Origin: Phoronis australis
Taxonomy: Eukaryota; Phoronida; Phoronidae
Assembly (NCBI GenBank): GCA_002633005.1
Contig: NMRA01000419.1
Coordinates: 55,256 to 102,264, forward strand
Direction of reading: 5' to 3'
Length of the DNA stretch: 47,009 nucleotides
The notes below the pieces were generated by a model that saw only the letters and a program-made list of their open reading frames with translations, was not told the origin of the DNA and searched no databases. Numbering within the stretch: the stretch's first letter is position 1; each line of letters starts with the position of its first letter. The translations under genes were made by a program, and so were the position numbers. This document shows positions 1-11,130 of this stretch, in pieces.

Positions 1-905
1 GACTTTAAATGCTCCCGTGGTCAGATGTTGGTACCTCGTTCATCTATGCTAAGTGCTCTGGGCTGCCGGTCTAGTAATCACTTCGGTGGCAACGCCGTAG
101 AAAATTCGCCTCTTTTTATCCATTTAAAACATTAATAGTAGAAAACGCGAGTAAATACAGGGCTTAGTAGTTTACGAAAAGTGTACATTTTAGTGATGTT
201 AGATGAACGAAACTAATTCTGTGTTCTAAGTAGTTGAAAGTTAACAGTATCTTTAAAGGATTCATCGATCACACAGTAGACCAGGGTAAGAATAAACCAA
301 ACATGGTCACTTTAAAAGACACGAAGTACTGTGTATGAGCACATTAAAAATTTTTCACTGCAGATCTTGGTATTTTATATTAGATGCGAGACGATTATTT
401 TTACGCCAATGACTACCAGACCGTTACTGGCATGCTGAAATGGCCAACTGGCACCACAGTACATGTATAAGCTCAAAGCTCTGTCTCACGCGAGCTGCTT
501 TAGGGACAGTGAGACATTGGAAGTGTCACGTTTATCTTCACTTTATGCTGTGAATTGTAATTCCCCAATATCACGTCATAATCACGTTGAACTCGTACGT
601 CGATCCGGGATAAGACATGGCGAGCACGAAGTCAGGCGCATTTGCGATCTGTTTGGGCTGGTTGCCGCAACGGTAATCGGGGTGAAGGTGTGAGTTCGTA
701 GAAATGGATGAGACGGTTAGAGTGGAAGGCACACCAAGTGCTCTGTGAGAACTGGACTTCTGCATTAAGACTCTTCCTTGCAGTACAGCGGAATGTGAAC
801 GCGAATTCAGCGAAATGATTCGGGTAGTAACAGACGATCGCTCTGGTTGCTATTAGAAACCACTGACCTCCAGCTAGCGGTTTGACAAGTCAGTGATCCT
901 CCGCT
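1..905. other. No gene recognised
   Basis: All six frames are broken by frequent stops, and the short ORFs (76 codons at most) overlap on both strands without a coding pattern. I see no tandem repeat, RNA gene or splice-bounded exon that I could defend. The segment leads into the dispersed repeat that starts near 906. Confidence 0.5.
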
Positions 906-1472
906 TTCCATTACAGCGTTCTGTCGTTCAGTAACTTTTCCAGGCGTGAGGGGTGCTGAACGTGCGATAACATCTGGCTCTTTTGTTAACTTCCCAGCTC
1001 AGTCTTTTGTCCCGTATGATAACAAGCAGACCAATTATCTCCCAGGCTTCAATGGAAACATATGGTGGTTGCACGCTATTACCGAACGCGTACAGCTGTA
1101 TGAACGCAGTCAAACCCAGTGCGTTGGTAATCCGTTTGGACAGAATAGATTGTTTTAACTTCTGTTGTATAGTTATGGGCGATTTTGGTGATTCAAAAAC
1201 GGAACATGATCAGCATTTGACGAGGAATTCAGACATGCTATTCGTCTAAGCTCAAATATGTTATAAATTAACTTTCATTTTTATCAGCCCAGCCCTGTCA
1301 GGCTAGATACGATCTGATCGGAGATTAGAGCAATTCGAACAAAAGAGCGCAGGCCCTCCAACCATAAATGCGAGAATGGAGTTAATCAGTCGTGTAAGAT
1401 ATTGGTTACGGGGGTAAACTTCCCAACTTGTTGCTGGGCTATAGAATCGAACAAGTTGGGAGCAAGGGGATA
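906..1472 (+). repeat. Dispersed repeat, copy 1 (partner of 42117-42640), with a decayed coding stretch
   Basis: This segment aligns with 42117-42640 in the same orientation over most of its length. The first 130 bases align best as protein: in both copies the frame gives R-S-V-T, then E-R, then a T-x-S-F-V-N stretch and a Y-D-N-x-Q-x-N-Y-L-P-G motif, with many silent or third-position differences. That pattern suggests an ancestral coding sequence. The later part (about 1290-1472) is more nucleotide-conserved and ends in a hairpin with 12-base arms, TCCCAACTTGTT and its complement, around a 17-base loop. In the second copy the repeat lies directly after a THAP-domain relic, so both copies may be pieces of one THAP-associated mobile family. 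The product is not identified. Confidence 0.7.
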
Positions 1473-2375
1473 TCGCCGTCATGCCTTGTTCGACCCACAC
1501 CATTATACCGAAACGTGCATTCGACAACAGGGAAGTGCTGATAGAACTCAGTCCAGATCATCAAGTAACAGCAGACAAAAAAACTTTGTGAAGGATTCTG
1601 TTGAAGTAAGCACTCTTAGACAGGTATTTTACTAACTTCAAAACTAAATAAAAAATGAGAACAACTGTGCAAGAAAACTCAGTTATTTCAAATTTGCGTA
1701 TTATATATGAGTGCATGCACGTGTGCATTATGTAATAGTGTTCAGCTCATTGAAACATTTGCTTGTGTAATTGAAGCGTATGGAGTAACATATGATAGCC
1801 GAGTAATGAAATTTGAATATTTCAAGATAAAGTAACATTTATGGTATCATACCATAGCCGGATACACACCCCACGGGCTAATAAAAACACCCGCCTGCAT
1901 TTCGCTTCTGGGCGTTACGCCTATTTTCCTTTCAATCGTGTTTGTACCTATCATCAGAGACCGCTTGCAATGCACGCGAACATTTGCCTTCCTATGTGTG
2001 GTTGGGCCTCCTTTCTGCAACATCATAGAATTGCCACTACAGACTCAAAGTACTTCCCACTCGTGAGTAAAAAATAGGCCTACATGTTTGTGATCAGGTT
2101 TTCCGAATTCAAAAATTCAGTGCTCAAGGTGATACGGTGGGCTTTGAGCGCCTACATACAGTTCTTCTAATTTCACCAGTAGGCCTACAACACTGGCAAT
2201 AATTTCTGTGAATCGGGAACATTGTCTGAGGATAACATCGGAATCGCACTTGTCATTCTGCAATACAACTTTGATTATTACACAAATACTGGTTGGGGGT
2301 GCTGCTCTTGTTCACAAGAACTCAAAAAAGAACTAAGAACTAGATAAGCGATAAAATTACGCTGTGATGAATACA
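1473..2375. other. No gene recognised
   Basis: AT-rich sequence with scattered stops in every frame. The 78-codon ORF at 1841-2077 has no domain and no splice or initiation context. Two TAGGCCTA octamers lie near 2077 and 2179. Confidence 0.5.
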
Positions 2376-2438
2376 TGTAGCTCTTGTGCCAATAGCTGTT
2401 GTGCCAATAGCTGTTGTAACAATAGCTGTTGTGCCAAG
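2376..2438 (+). repeat. 15-bp tandem repeat, about 4 copies
   Basis: The unit AATAGCTGTTGTGCC is repeated at 2391, 2406 and 2421, with a diverged unit before it. Because 15 is a multiple of 3, it reads as a Cys-rich N-S-C-C-A peptide, which looks like a small secreted protein but is only the array translated. Confidence 0.85.
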
Positions 2439-2991
2439 AGACCATTCAGTCCGGGTTTTTCTACAGACCACCCTCACAGACGTCCTATGAAAGAAAGGCA
2501 TTATTTCAAAACCCTGTTACACAAAGTTCAAGATCTAAAACAGGTACCATGTCATACCCTGCCCATCTTGGACCACCACGTTATAGAAATTGCATGACAA
2601 CAGCTTAAATGATTTGTAATTACATCCCAGCCACCATCGAGAAGAACTGCGTACCGATGTAACCATACTGGACTGAGTTGAAATACTGAATAAGAACGAC
2701 CTTATTCACTCAATAATATACTCGATGAAAATATTCCACCTATGATTAAATATAAGAACAAACCGTGATTTAGCAACACACTCTAATCAGAAATTTAAAA
2801 ATTGTAAAGATCATTCAGAAAATCCAACAATAAAACGTTATAAAAACAGTGCATCACGGTAGAAAATTTGATTAGGAAATAGAAGCAACATTACAGCATG
2901 AAAGTTATCGATGGAATAAACAATGTTTCTAACCACTAAAAGAAATAATGAACAATAACAAATAAGATTCGAGGACACACAAATCAGCCTT
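2439..2991. other. No gene recognised
   Basis: AT-rich spacer with no long ORF, RNA gene or repeat that I can see. Confidence 0.5.
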
Positions 2992-3350
2992 CATACCCTA
3001 CCATACATTCAAAGGTCGTTCATCATACCCTACCATACATTCAAAGATCGTTCATCATACCCTACCACACATTCAAAGTTCGTTCATCATACCCTACCAT
3101 ACATTCAAAGGTCGTTCATCATACCCTACCATACATTCAAAGGTTGTTCATCATACCCTACCATACATTCAAAGTTCGTTCATTCTACCCTACCATACAT
3201 TCAAAGGTCGTTCATCCTACCCTACCATACATTCAAAGGTCGTTCATCATACCCTACCATACATTCAAATTTCGTTCATTCTACCCTACCATACATTCAA
3301 AGGTCGTTCATCCTACTCTACTATACATTCAAAGGTCGTTCATCATACTC
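2992..3350 (+). repeat. 32-bp minisatellite, 11 copies
   Basis: Eleven head-to-tail units of 32 bases start at 2992, 3024, 3056 and so on to 3312, with a broken twelfth. The core reads CATACCCTACCATACATTCA and then AAGGTCGTTCAT. Units differ at a few positions (for example GGTCG, GATCG or GTTCG), and some variants recur at spacing, such as CCTACC in units near 3216 and 3312, which suggests higher-order duplication. There are no spacers. The ORF across it cycles through three frames because 32 is not a multiple of 3. Confidence 0.95.
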
Positions 3351-4177
3351 ATGCAGAGTGAGAAAAGTAACTTTCACATCTCGAAAAGTCACATTTCACT
3401 TCCCTGACTTCCCAAGTAGAACATTCATGAATGTTCAATTCATATCAAACGAAATTCGGTAAGGTCATCCGTACTCATTGTTTTGCCATGAATGTGCAGA
3501 CGAGGAGCTATCTAATAAAACTTTCAGGGTTTTAATAGAAATCGAAAAGTTGCATAAAACGAAATGATGACCTAGAGAGTTATAAGAGAGGTTTTCCAAA
3601 ACGACGTGAACGTAAATTATTACACATTTATAATACCGCGTCATACAAGGTATTGGTGGCTGTGACGTAATCCTGATAGTGTTTGAGCATTTTGCACGAA
3701 TACAGGGAGATTAGCGTCGCTTTAAACGCGAAAACTGTGACCCTTTTTAAGTCTTGTTTGATAAGATTTCGAAAAAAAAGGTTTTTATTTTGATACAGTT
3801 CTCAATCGTTTTATTTGCTTCATTGTTGAATGAACACGATTCTTTTGTCTATAAATGTTCTTAAAGTTTAGTTGCAAGAAAGCACTTTTCCAAAATCCTT
3901 ATTCTTCCGGCGTTTTCTTGACATCATCGAAATAGAATGGAATTTAACAGACAGACACTTTTTCGTATCATTAATTTTTCATGATTAATTTACATGGTTC
4001 TATTTATTTTAAACTGCAAAAAATCTCATTCTAAGAATCAGACCACTTTTGCAGGAATTCGAAGAAACGACTTTTTCATTTTCAACATATTTTTTTATCT
4101 AGCGGAGAAAATAAATCTGAAACTAAATAAGGTGATCCAGATCCTCCCAAGGATACTATTGTTTCACGAAATGTAGA
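3351..4177. other. No gene recognised
   Basis: AT-rich sequence with homopolymer runs. The 60-codon ORF at 3994-4176 has no supporting feature and runs into the palindrome that follows. Confidence 0.5.
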
Positions 4178-4364
4178 ATATAAATCGGTAAATAAAGCAA
4201 CAATGATGGATCAACTGAAATTAAATTTTGAAATTTTCGGATGTAATAACTTCCTTTGTCAACAGAAACAGAAACAGAAATAAAGTTGACAAAGGAAGTT
4301 ATTACATCCGAAAATTTCAAATTTCAGTTGATCCATTCTTGTTGTTTTATTTACCGATTTATAT
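4178..4364. repeat. Long palindrome: 80-86 bp inverted repeat around a 21-bp loop
   Basis: The left arm 4178-4263 is complementary to the right arm 4285-4364, with a few small indels. The loop 4264-4284 is A-rich with an AGAAAC repeat. Transcribed from either strand it would form an almost perfect hairpin of about 80 base pairs. It resembles a snapback MITE or a recent inverted duplication. I could not identify a target-site duplication. A diverged stretch like its right flank (TCTAG then GGAGAAA) also lies near 4098. Confidence 0.9.
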
Positions 4365-4520
4365 CTAGTGGAGAAATGATACGATAACAGTTATTCACTT
4401 CACGTTTACTTTCAAGGTCACGTAAAAAATGCTATCGCGAAACCCATTTTTGTTACTTTATCGTAAACCAGCACCCGCAATTACGAATGCGCCATAATTC
4501 ACATTCACGTCGCTTTGCGA

Positions 4521-4670
4521 AACCTTTCTAATATTTCTTGATTACAACTAAACCTGTCTAATATTTCTAGATTACAATTAAACCTGTCTAATATTCCTAG
4601 ATTACAACTAAAGCTGTCTAATATTTCTAGATTAAAACTAAACCTGTCTAATATTTCAAGATTACAACTT
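4521..4670 (+). repeat. 30-bp tandem repeat, 5 copies
   Basis: Units start at 4521, 4551, 4581, 4611 and 4641. The core is AACCTGTCTAATATTTCTAG followed by ATTACAACTA. The first and last units are the most diverged, as is usual at array edges. Confidence 0.92.
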
Positions 4671-5821
4671 GGTTTTCATGCGATGCTACTTCTGAGTTCT
4701 TTCATAAAAATCCTCAGTGATGCAAAGTGGAACATTTTAAAACAACTCTAACGTCGTCTTGGATACACAATGCATGTTTCTTTATTTTCTGTAATTTCAA
4801 GTGGCCAAAGCCATGCGCCTAGTATGTCGGTTGCTACGGGTTCACCCTTACGCCTGGAAATTATTATCGACGTGTCCCACTCCCTTCGGCCTCCCATTTT
4901 CTACCTCTCCATACAATAACATAACTTTTAAAAAACTGACCTAGGTTGAAATTTACCAATCACTACAATGAAAAGATTTAAACTGACCCAAAGTGTTGAC
5001 CATTTTTGATAAGCAAGTTAGTTCAACTTATCAGAAACCTGTTTCACATTAATGCGTAGGCTTTTGTCAAAGAAGTGAAACGAACTGGTGACAAATTGGA
5101 TATGAGAACCTACATGGTTAGTCGGCGAAAATGTTTCGCCCGCCAACTCGTGCAGCGACTGAAGTATTAATTCCATATACAAAACTTAAATCGCAAACAG
5201 GGAAAACGGCAATGAATTCAAAATCATGTTTTGAAATTCGAATCACCAGCAATGACGGTGCATTCCGTAAATTCAGTTTTCAGTGCAAATCTCATTTTTT
5301 TCAAAATTCCTTTTCGACTGAGGTAGGGAGCGGTTTTCCGATAATAAAGAAATCAATGTTTCCCTTCACAACTTAAAAGATGGTGCTCATCAGATTAGCT
5401 TAAAAATGAAAAAAGTCAAATCCACGATCAAGCCAGTAGGGAGTCCCTAGGTTATGTGGGGCCATAGAAAAATGTCCAGTTTTGAACAATTTGGAAATAA
5501 TCTCAGAAATGGCTAGTCAGATTCATATGAAAATTTCAGCTACTATAATATGTGCACTGTTTTCCAGGATTTGTTTTTTTTTTAATTCCCCACGTTTGCA
5601 TTAGGGTTTATAAAAAGGGGTTATCAGAGTTGCAAAAATAAAAACAAAATGTTAATTTACGAAACTGTAACAGCATTTGAGAGAATTTAAAATTTTCAAC
5701 ACTTATATGACATTTGTTCATTTATTATTATCGATTTTGGTGCAGTTTTGCTTTAATTTTACTCCATTTTACTAAAAATCATAGTTATGTGATTTTATTA
5801 ACTGTATGTTGATGTCAAGGG
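4671..5821. other. No gene recognised
   Basis: Short ORFs only. The 81-codon ORF at 5131-5376 has no recognisable domain, and I see no paired splice sites around it. Confidence 0.5.
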
Positions 5822-6010
5822 ATTTCTATTATCACAAAATAGTTTTACAGCCATGCTGAATGAAATTGAAAATATTTGAAGATATTTCTATTTTCACAAA
5901 ATAGTTTTACAGCCATGCTGAATGAAATTGAAAATATTTGAAGATATTTCTATTTTCACAAAATAGTTTTACAGCCATGCTGAATGAAATTGAAAATATT
6001 TGAAGATATT
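5822..6010 (+). repeat. 62-bp tandem repeat, 3 copies
   Basis: Three units begin at 5822, 5884 and 5946. Each holds ATTTCTATTTTCACAAAATA, then GTTTTACAGCCATGCTGAAT. Units two and three are essentially identical and unit one differs slightly, so the last duplication is recent. Confidence 0.93.
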
Positions 6011-7564
6011 TGGCAAAGTACACAGCATTGTCTATGAAGCCGTACAGTACTTGTACATAACCTTAAGGTCACTTCAGCTTTGAAATATTTAATTTAAGTC
6101 GCTGCCATTTTGTTAACCACGTGACATTAGTACATTTATCACTACTTTTTTACTCCTTATTTTTGTTGTCTTTTCCTACAACCAGTTCATGTCCACTAAA
6201 GTCTGCTTAATCTCTGTGGTTAAACTATGAATCATCAACGTCTGAGATCTTGTCGAAAACTGTGAGCATTCAGCCAAAGACCCAGTACACTAAAGAGGCA
6301 TGGGACGCGAAATCTCGTCAGAATATCTTTTAAAAAGTTCCGGCCGAAAGTACCATCTCGCAACGTTTAGTACAGAGTTATTCACTTTCCCGTACAGGAC
6401 ATTTCCAGCAAAAATCACAAAATTCGCGATTCATCAAATATGTGCGAAGGAAAAACTCACCACAGAGTTCCTAATCCCCTCCCACTTATGATAAGTGTGT
6501 GCAGGGGCTCAAAGTCGTTCAGCAAACAGCTGACTAATAAGATTATCTCTGATCGCACTATGAATCTTAGGTCAACAGCAGAGTAAGCTAATGAAGCATT
6601 AAGCAATTTTCAGTTGGGCAGATTCCTTCAGTACTCCAATGCTGAACTTGTTGTAGTTTCTAGAAGCATGTTTCATTAAAAGTTTAGAGGCTGGCTTTAT
6701 AACATAGTTAAGGTATGTTGAACGTGACGATACCAGTTTTCAAGCTAAGCTTTAAATTCTAGGTCATGGATGTAGCTTGCAAATAATCGCAAAGATAAAA
6801 AGTAGGCTTTCTTTGGATGGGTCCTGCCCTGTACATGTACATACCATTTATTATTCGCATGTACCAAGGGTCTCAAAGGTCTACGTATACATGTATTTTC
6901 CAAGCATGCTAAACTCTGTTTATTGAACTAAAATTATTTCTATTTTGTTATTTATTGATGCGGCGGGGAAGTATTTTGCACCAGCTCCATTAGGTCGGTA
7001 TTCTTTTTTCTGTCAAATTTCAAAAAAAACTTGTCATTTCTTCGATTTTTCTTCCACACAGCAAATGACATTTTCTCATTTAGTATGGCAAGACATAGAC
7101 GCAGCACATGCTACAATATGGAAAATGTGACCTTTGGCCTTTGATGTAAACAAAAGAAAGCCGGATTTCAAGCAACGGCCTGTCCGACTTCCTTGAGCGC
7201 ATGCGCGCAAATGTATTATTATGGTGGAAAATATGAAAACTGTATTAAAATGAAAGAGTTTGCATTTCGTCTGTGTTTCAAAAATAGCGAATCTGGCGAT
7301 TTTTACAGGAATTCTTGACATATTCAAATTGAATAACTCTGACATTTGTATCCCCTAGAAGTAGATTAGCCACGACATGTTTAAAAGGCGTTTTCACGCG
7401 ATTTCGAGTTCTGTAACACGTTAACTGTCATTCCACGAGAACACCAAAATAGTCAGGTTCACTATGTCTAAATTTTGAGATTCGTTGGAATTTTTTGGGG
7501 AAAGTGGAAACTATACATTTTTGGAAACGTCATGGAATGACGAATCAGAAAATAATTGATTCCA
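6011..7564. other. No gene recognised
   Basis: No frame stays open beyond about 90 codons and no domain is visible. Opposed short ORFs near 7076-7345 look like chance. Confidence 0.5.
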
Positions 7565-7870
7565 TTTTTTCGGTGGCCATCTTGGCGGCCATCTTGGATT
7601 TTCAAAAATGGCGCCGGTAAAATGGATTTTGCCCAATATGTCCACCCTTGGGTCACTGAGAATGTTAGTTTTTATCGCTACACCTGCAGTTCTGAGGTCA
7701 ATGAATTGGCAATTTTAATTTTAATGGCTGCCATCTTGGTGGCCATCTTGAAAATTCACAAATTAATGGCACTCGTAAAATACATTTTGCTCAGTATTTC
7801 TGCTCTTGGGTCACTTAGAATGTTAGATGTAATGGCTGCACCCACATTTTGTGGGGTAAGGAATTGAATA
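7565..7870 (+). repeat. Diverged tandem duplication, unit about 155 bp
   Basis: Two copies, 7565-7720 and 7721-7870, share a GGCCATCTTGG pair, a TAAAAT(G/A)(G/C)ATTTTGC stretch and a CTTGGGTCACT(G/T)AGAATGTTAG stretch at matching offsets (about 155-157 bases). The copies are clearly diverged, so the duplication is old. The ORF at 7556-7867 spans both and is probably not a gene. Confidence 0.75.
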
Positions 7871-8049
7871 GCAGATACGAACCCCCAGAATATTTAAAGG
7901 AATCACAGAAACACAGATTAACCTGCATGTATGTTTACAGTGTATATCTATATCTTTTTCAAAAGACATTTGAGACATGTCTTTTGAAGATTTCGTTATT
8001 ATTTCTACTGTTCACTTTGGAATCCAGTTCTCCTCTACTCAATGGAAAT

Positions 8050-9180
8050 GCAGTTTGCTTTTGACAGTCTGATGGCAGATAAGCTTGGCAGTAACCAGGC
8101 TGAGGATCAATGACGAGAACAACTATTGTAGCCTGCAAGGCAAATCGACCAGAAACATGATATCAGCCACTATGAGTTCACCCTAACACCAAGAGCAATC
8201 TTTGCTGCCAGTGGGGCAATGCTGTCATGTACAGAGAAATCGAATCGAATCCACTTTCTGCAGAAACTTTCCGAAGCAGACGTCTCAGAACAGGACAGTC
8301 GTCAAGCTGCAAGAGAGGTTTTAGACCAAGAAAACACGTAAACAACATCCAATGAGTGTGTTCACCCAAGCCACAAGTGTGGATAGTATGGAAGTGATTT
8401 TCTTAACTTGAGATTATGACGATATCATTCTGGTTTTTTGACACGCACAAAGACAACTCTTTGAAGCAAGCCACAAGGAAAAAAGGAGGCAGAGAAAGGG
8501 TCAAGTACAGCACCAGGTAAGAGATGAGACTTATATAGAGAAAATCTCAAGGAGCCGTTTCCTCTCCCATGACCAAGAAAGGCTCAACTTACTAAATATC
8601 TGTCTGCAAAGACACTTGAATATAATCAAGACTCTGCGAAGATAGCCATTACTTCAGCTTCAGGATGCACAAAGAGCAACCGACGTGATTCACGCTTAGA
8701 AGAAATGATCACGAAAAAGCAGTTATATTGCTAATACACTGTTCATCATGCAGTTCTGGCATCACATCAAAAGCCCCTGATTCTCAGCTGATGTTTTTTT
8801 CACCTGACATTGATTTACTGGTACTCGTCATTGCCTATTATGACAGGCTTATCAGAAATACCTCAGTCCCCATGGCATCTGGGGTTGTGGACGTGAATCC
8901 AATATGGACAATATTAGGTGCTGTCCGGGCAAAGGCTCTTCCTGCATTCCTTGACCCATCACATAATGAATTTACAAGGACAAAGATGACCAGCTGAAAC
9001 ACTCACAACTGAGCAGATTCCGGCGCCAGAGGCTATCATTGAGAAGGTTAGATGCCAGTGCAAAATCAATTCCTCTTCCCAAAGATGCTCTTGCCGATGA
9101 AAGGACCTATCTTACACAGATCTATGTAAGTATAGTGCAGAATGCCAGAATGGTGATGACGTGATTCCTAGTGACAGTGA
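8050..9180 (+). pseudogene. Decayed gene of a multicopy PIN-like family with a Cys-rich tail
   Basis: Pieces of one protein appear in order but in shifting frames with stops. First is a YEFTLTPRAIFAASGAM segment (about 8170-8220), then an FDTHKDNSLKQATR segment (about 8440-8480) and a VRDET...SRFLSHDQE segment (about 8520-8580). Next come TSASGCTKSN (about 8655), an open stretch at 8728-8994 with FFSPDIDLLVLVIAYYDRL and MASGVVDV...RAKALPAF, and last a Cys-rich tail (IIEKVRCQCK..., about 9040-9130). I recall this arrangement from unnamed multicopy proteins in corals, echinoderms and hemichordates. The acidic SPD-x-D-x-LVL motif resembles the metal site of PIN/FEN-type nucleases; that function is inference. 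Between ALPAF and the Cys tail most of the expected length is missing, so the copy has an internal deletion as well as frameshifts. Confidence 0.6.
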
Positions 9181-9455
9181 TGGCTATAGTAATGATCTAT
9201 AGACTGATTTCAAAGTTTTGAAAGACTATTGACACTACAAAAACATACTTTCGTGTTTTTCAGACGTAAATAATTTGTTGAGGTACTGGTTTAGTTTTAA
9301 GTGTCTTGAAGGAAACAAGCTCCGAACAAAATATACAAGAAAGTAAGATAGTGATCATATGTGTGGGATTAAATGAAGAATGTATTTAGAAAATGTGGCT
9401 GATAATAAATGGGGTTTTGATTATGTTTCTCATTTAATAAGTTGCATTTTCAGAT

Positions 9456-11130
9456 TTCTGCCACAGTAAGTAACTTAGAGTGTACTTTGGAAATTTTCAG
9501 CAATACGGACTGAGCCAGGCTCACGTTAACTATGAAAGAAGGCATACATAATTGTTACCATGGCTACTCAATACCGTAAAAGCTTCCTCCTTAAACTAGA
9601 ATTTGACAAGCATGATAAAAAATAATATGAAGCTATAAGGCAGAAGGATTCGAGTAAGTTCATATTCCATTATCCAAATGTAACCCATTTCTGTAAATTA
9701 AAAAGTAAGATTTTTTCACACTTTTTTGCTTTGATATATCTCGAAGTAGAAAGTAACTAGTTATTCTATGCATGGAATTTAGAAAAATATGTTTCCTATT
9801 GTGAAAGATAGTCATACTATGAACAGAAGTTGACTTCCAAGCAAAAAAAAAACGATTTTAAAACAATTTAACAGAATTTAGCAGAGTGCACGGTCAATTG
9901 AAAATGCACTTCTCATTGAAAGAAATAGAAGATTCATAATATTTAGGGCAAAAGCACCGGAAAACTGTCCAAAACTGCTTTGTGTAGCCATTTGTCTACA
10001 AATGTATGATAGATCTTCACCGATGACAAAGTAGCCGGTTGAGCATGTCTTTCAGTTCAGAAATGACACCATTTTGTTCAACGTAAATTGTGAACACTTA
10101 AACCATTATATAAGCTACACCTGGTGCTAACTCTTAATGACACATGTCTTTACCTACCATTACGTACAAAATGGTAGGTAAGCATGTCTTTACCTACCAT
10201 TACGTACAAAATGGTAGGTAACCATGTCTTTACCTACCATTACGTACAAAATGGTAGGTAAGCATGTGTTAATAAATTTTATTGCTAGAATATTTGTGAA
10301 AATAACGTATAAGCATTTTTTAAAAATCCGAAACCTATGCTGTTGATAGAACAAGATGGCCTACACGACCAAAATAAAGTCAAAATTTGACACGTAAATG
10401 GCAGTAACTTTTGAATGTACCATGCAATTTTGACAATTTTTCATTTGAGACAGCAACACCTTTCCTGTGATGCAGGTTTTTGTCTTCAAACCGAAAAAAA
10501 TGAACTTTCGGTTCAACCGCTTCATATAGTCTCAACCCTTTAATTCAAAAGCATGCTTGACATGATGCACAAAACGGAATCCTTAAAAATCACATGAATT
10601 ATTTATGTCAGCCTAAAAAGTGTCTATAAGTTCTACAACCGTTTTGGGTTGCAACAGGCAATTATGTCATCATTTGTGCCTGCGTAATCTCTGATCCACG
10701 GCCAGTTACGGACCCTCAATGCCGGGTAAAGTGGTAATGAGGATATGTCAAACAGCCTTGTGGACCCTAAAATGTTGATTCCCATTAATTCCTTTTCTTG
10801 AAACCATTTTAAATGTAACGAAGTTACAAAAACATTTGTTTAATAATGTAGAATATGCAATATTGGAGCATATTTTAGAACAAACACTGAAAAAAACATG
10901 CAAGAGATTTTTTAAATTTGTTCACATAGGCCTACACTGTATCTAAGATCTATCCAAAACACATATTTCAATCCCAACAACCTCCCAAACTGGCTTGACT
11001 GACACCCACTTTCAAAACTACAAAAAGTGCTTACGGATTTACCTACCCTTCCACGTGATGAATTTCGCGAAATCATTAATTTCAATTACATTTGGTGGCC
11101 CTTATGTCCCACTATTTTTCCCCTAGATTG
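9456..11130 (-). repeat. 1.6-kb dispersed repeat, copy A (inverted relative to copy B)
   Basis: The reverse complement aligns with 15590-17206 almost end to end. Landmarks in the same order are AAATCCG...AAAGTGGGTGTCA, GGATAGATCTT(A/G)GATA, GAATCAACATTTTAG, TCAGAGATT(A/G)C(G/A)CAGG, TTTTTAGGCTGA(C/T)AT(A/G)AATAATTCATG, GTCAAAATTGCATGGT and CCATGGTAACAATTATG. Divergence looks like 20-30 percent with indels, so this is an old duplication. I find no coding frame conserved between the copies and no terminal repeat, so the class is unknown. Copy A has expanded an internal 40-bp unit (10141-10260) and carries a TAGGCCTA octamer near 10928 that copy B lacks. Confidence 0.85.
10141..10266. repeat. 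40-bp tandem repeat of a foldback unit, 3 copies
   Basis: Units start at 10141, 10181 and 10221. Each contains TACCTACCATT, a short centre with ACGTAC, then AATGGTAGGTA, so every unit is itself a hairpin. Copy B of the surrounding repeat (near 16465) has one diverged unit without the complete palindrome. The tripling is therefore private to copy A. Confidence 0.93.

Noticed and set aside
2364-2597. Small Cys-rich secreted peptide
   Set aside because: The Cys pattern comes only from a 15-bp tandem repeat, and no signal peptide precedes it.
2992-3350. CRISPR array
   Set aside because: The 32-bp units are head to tail with no unique spacers, and the setting is eukaryotic.
3144-3407. 87-codon repetitive protein
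   Set aside because: The ORF is the 32-bp array read through successive frames; the unit length is not a multiple of 3 and there is no coding signal outside it.
7556-7867. 103-codon ORF
   Set aside because: It spans two diverged copies of a tandem non-coding repeat and has no domain or initiation context.
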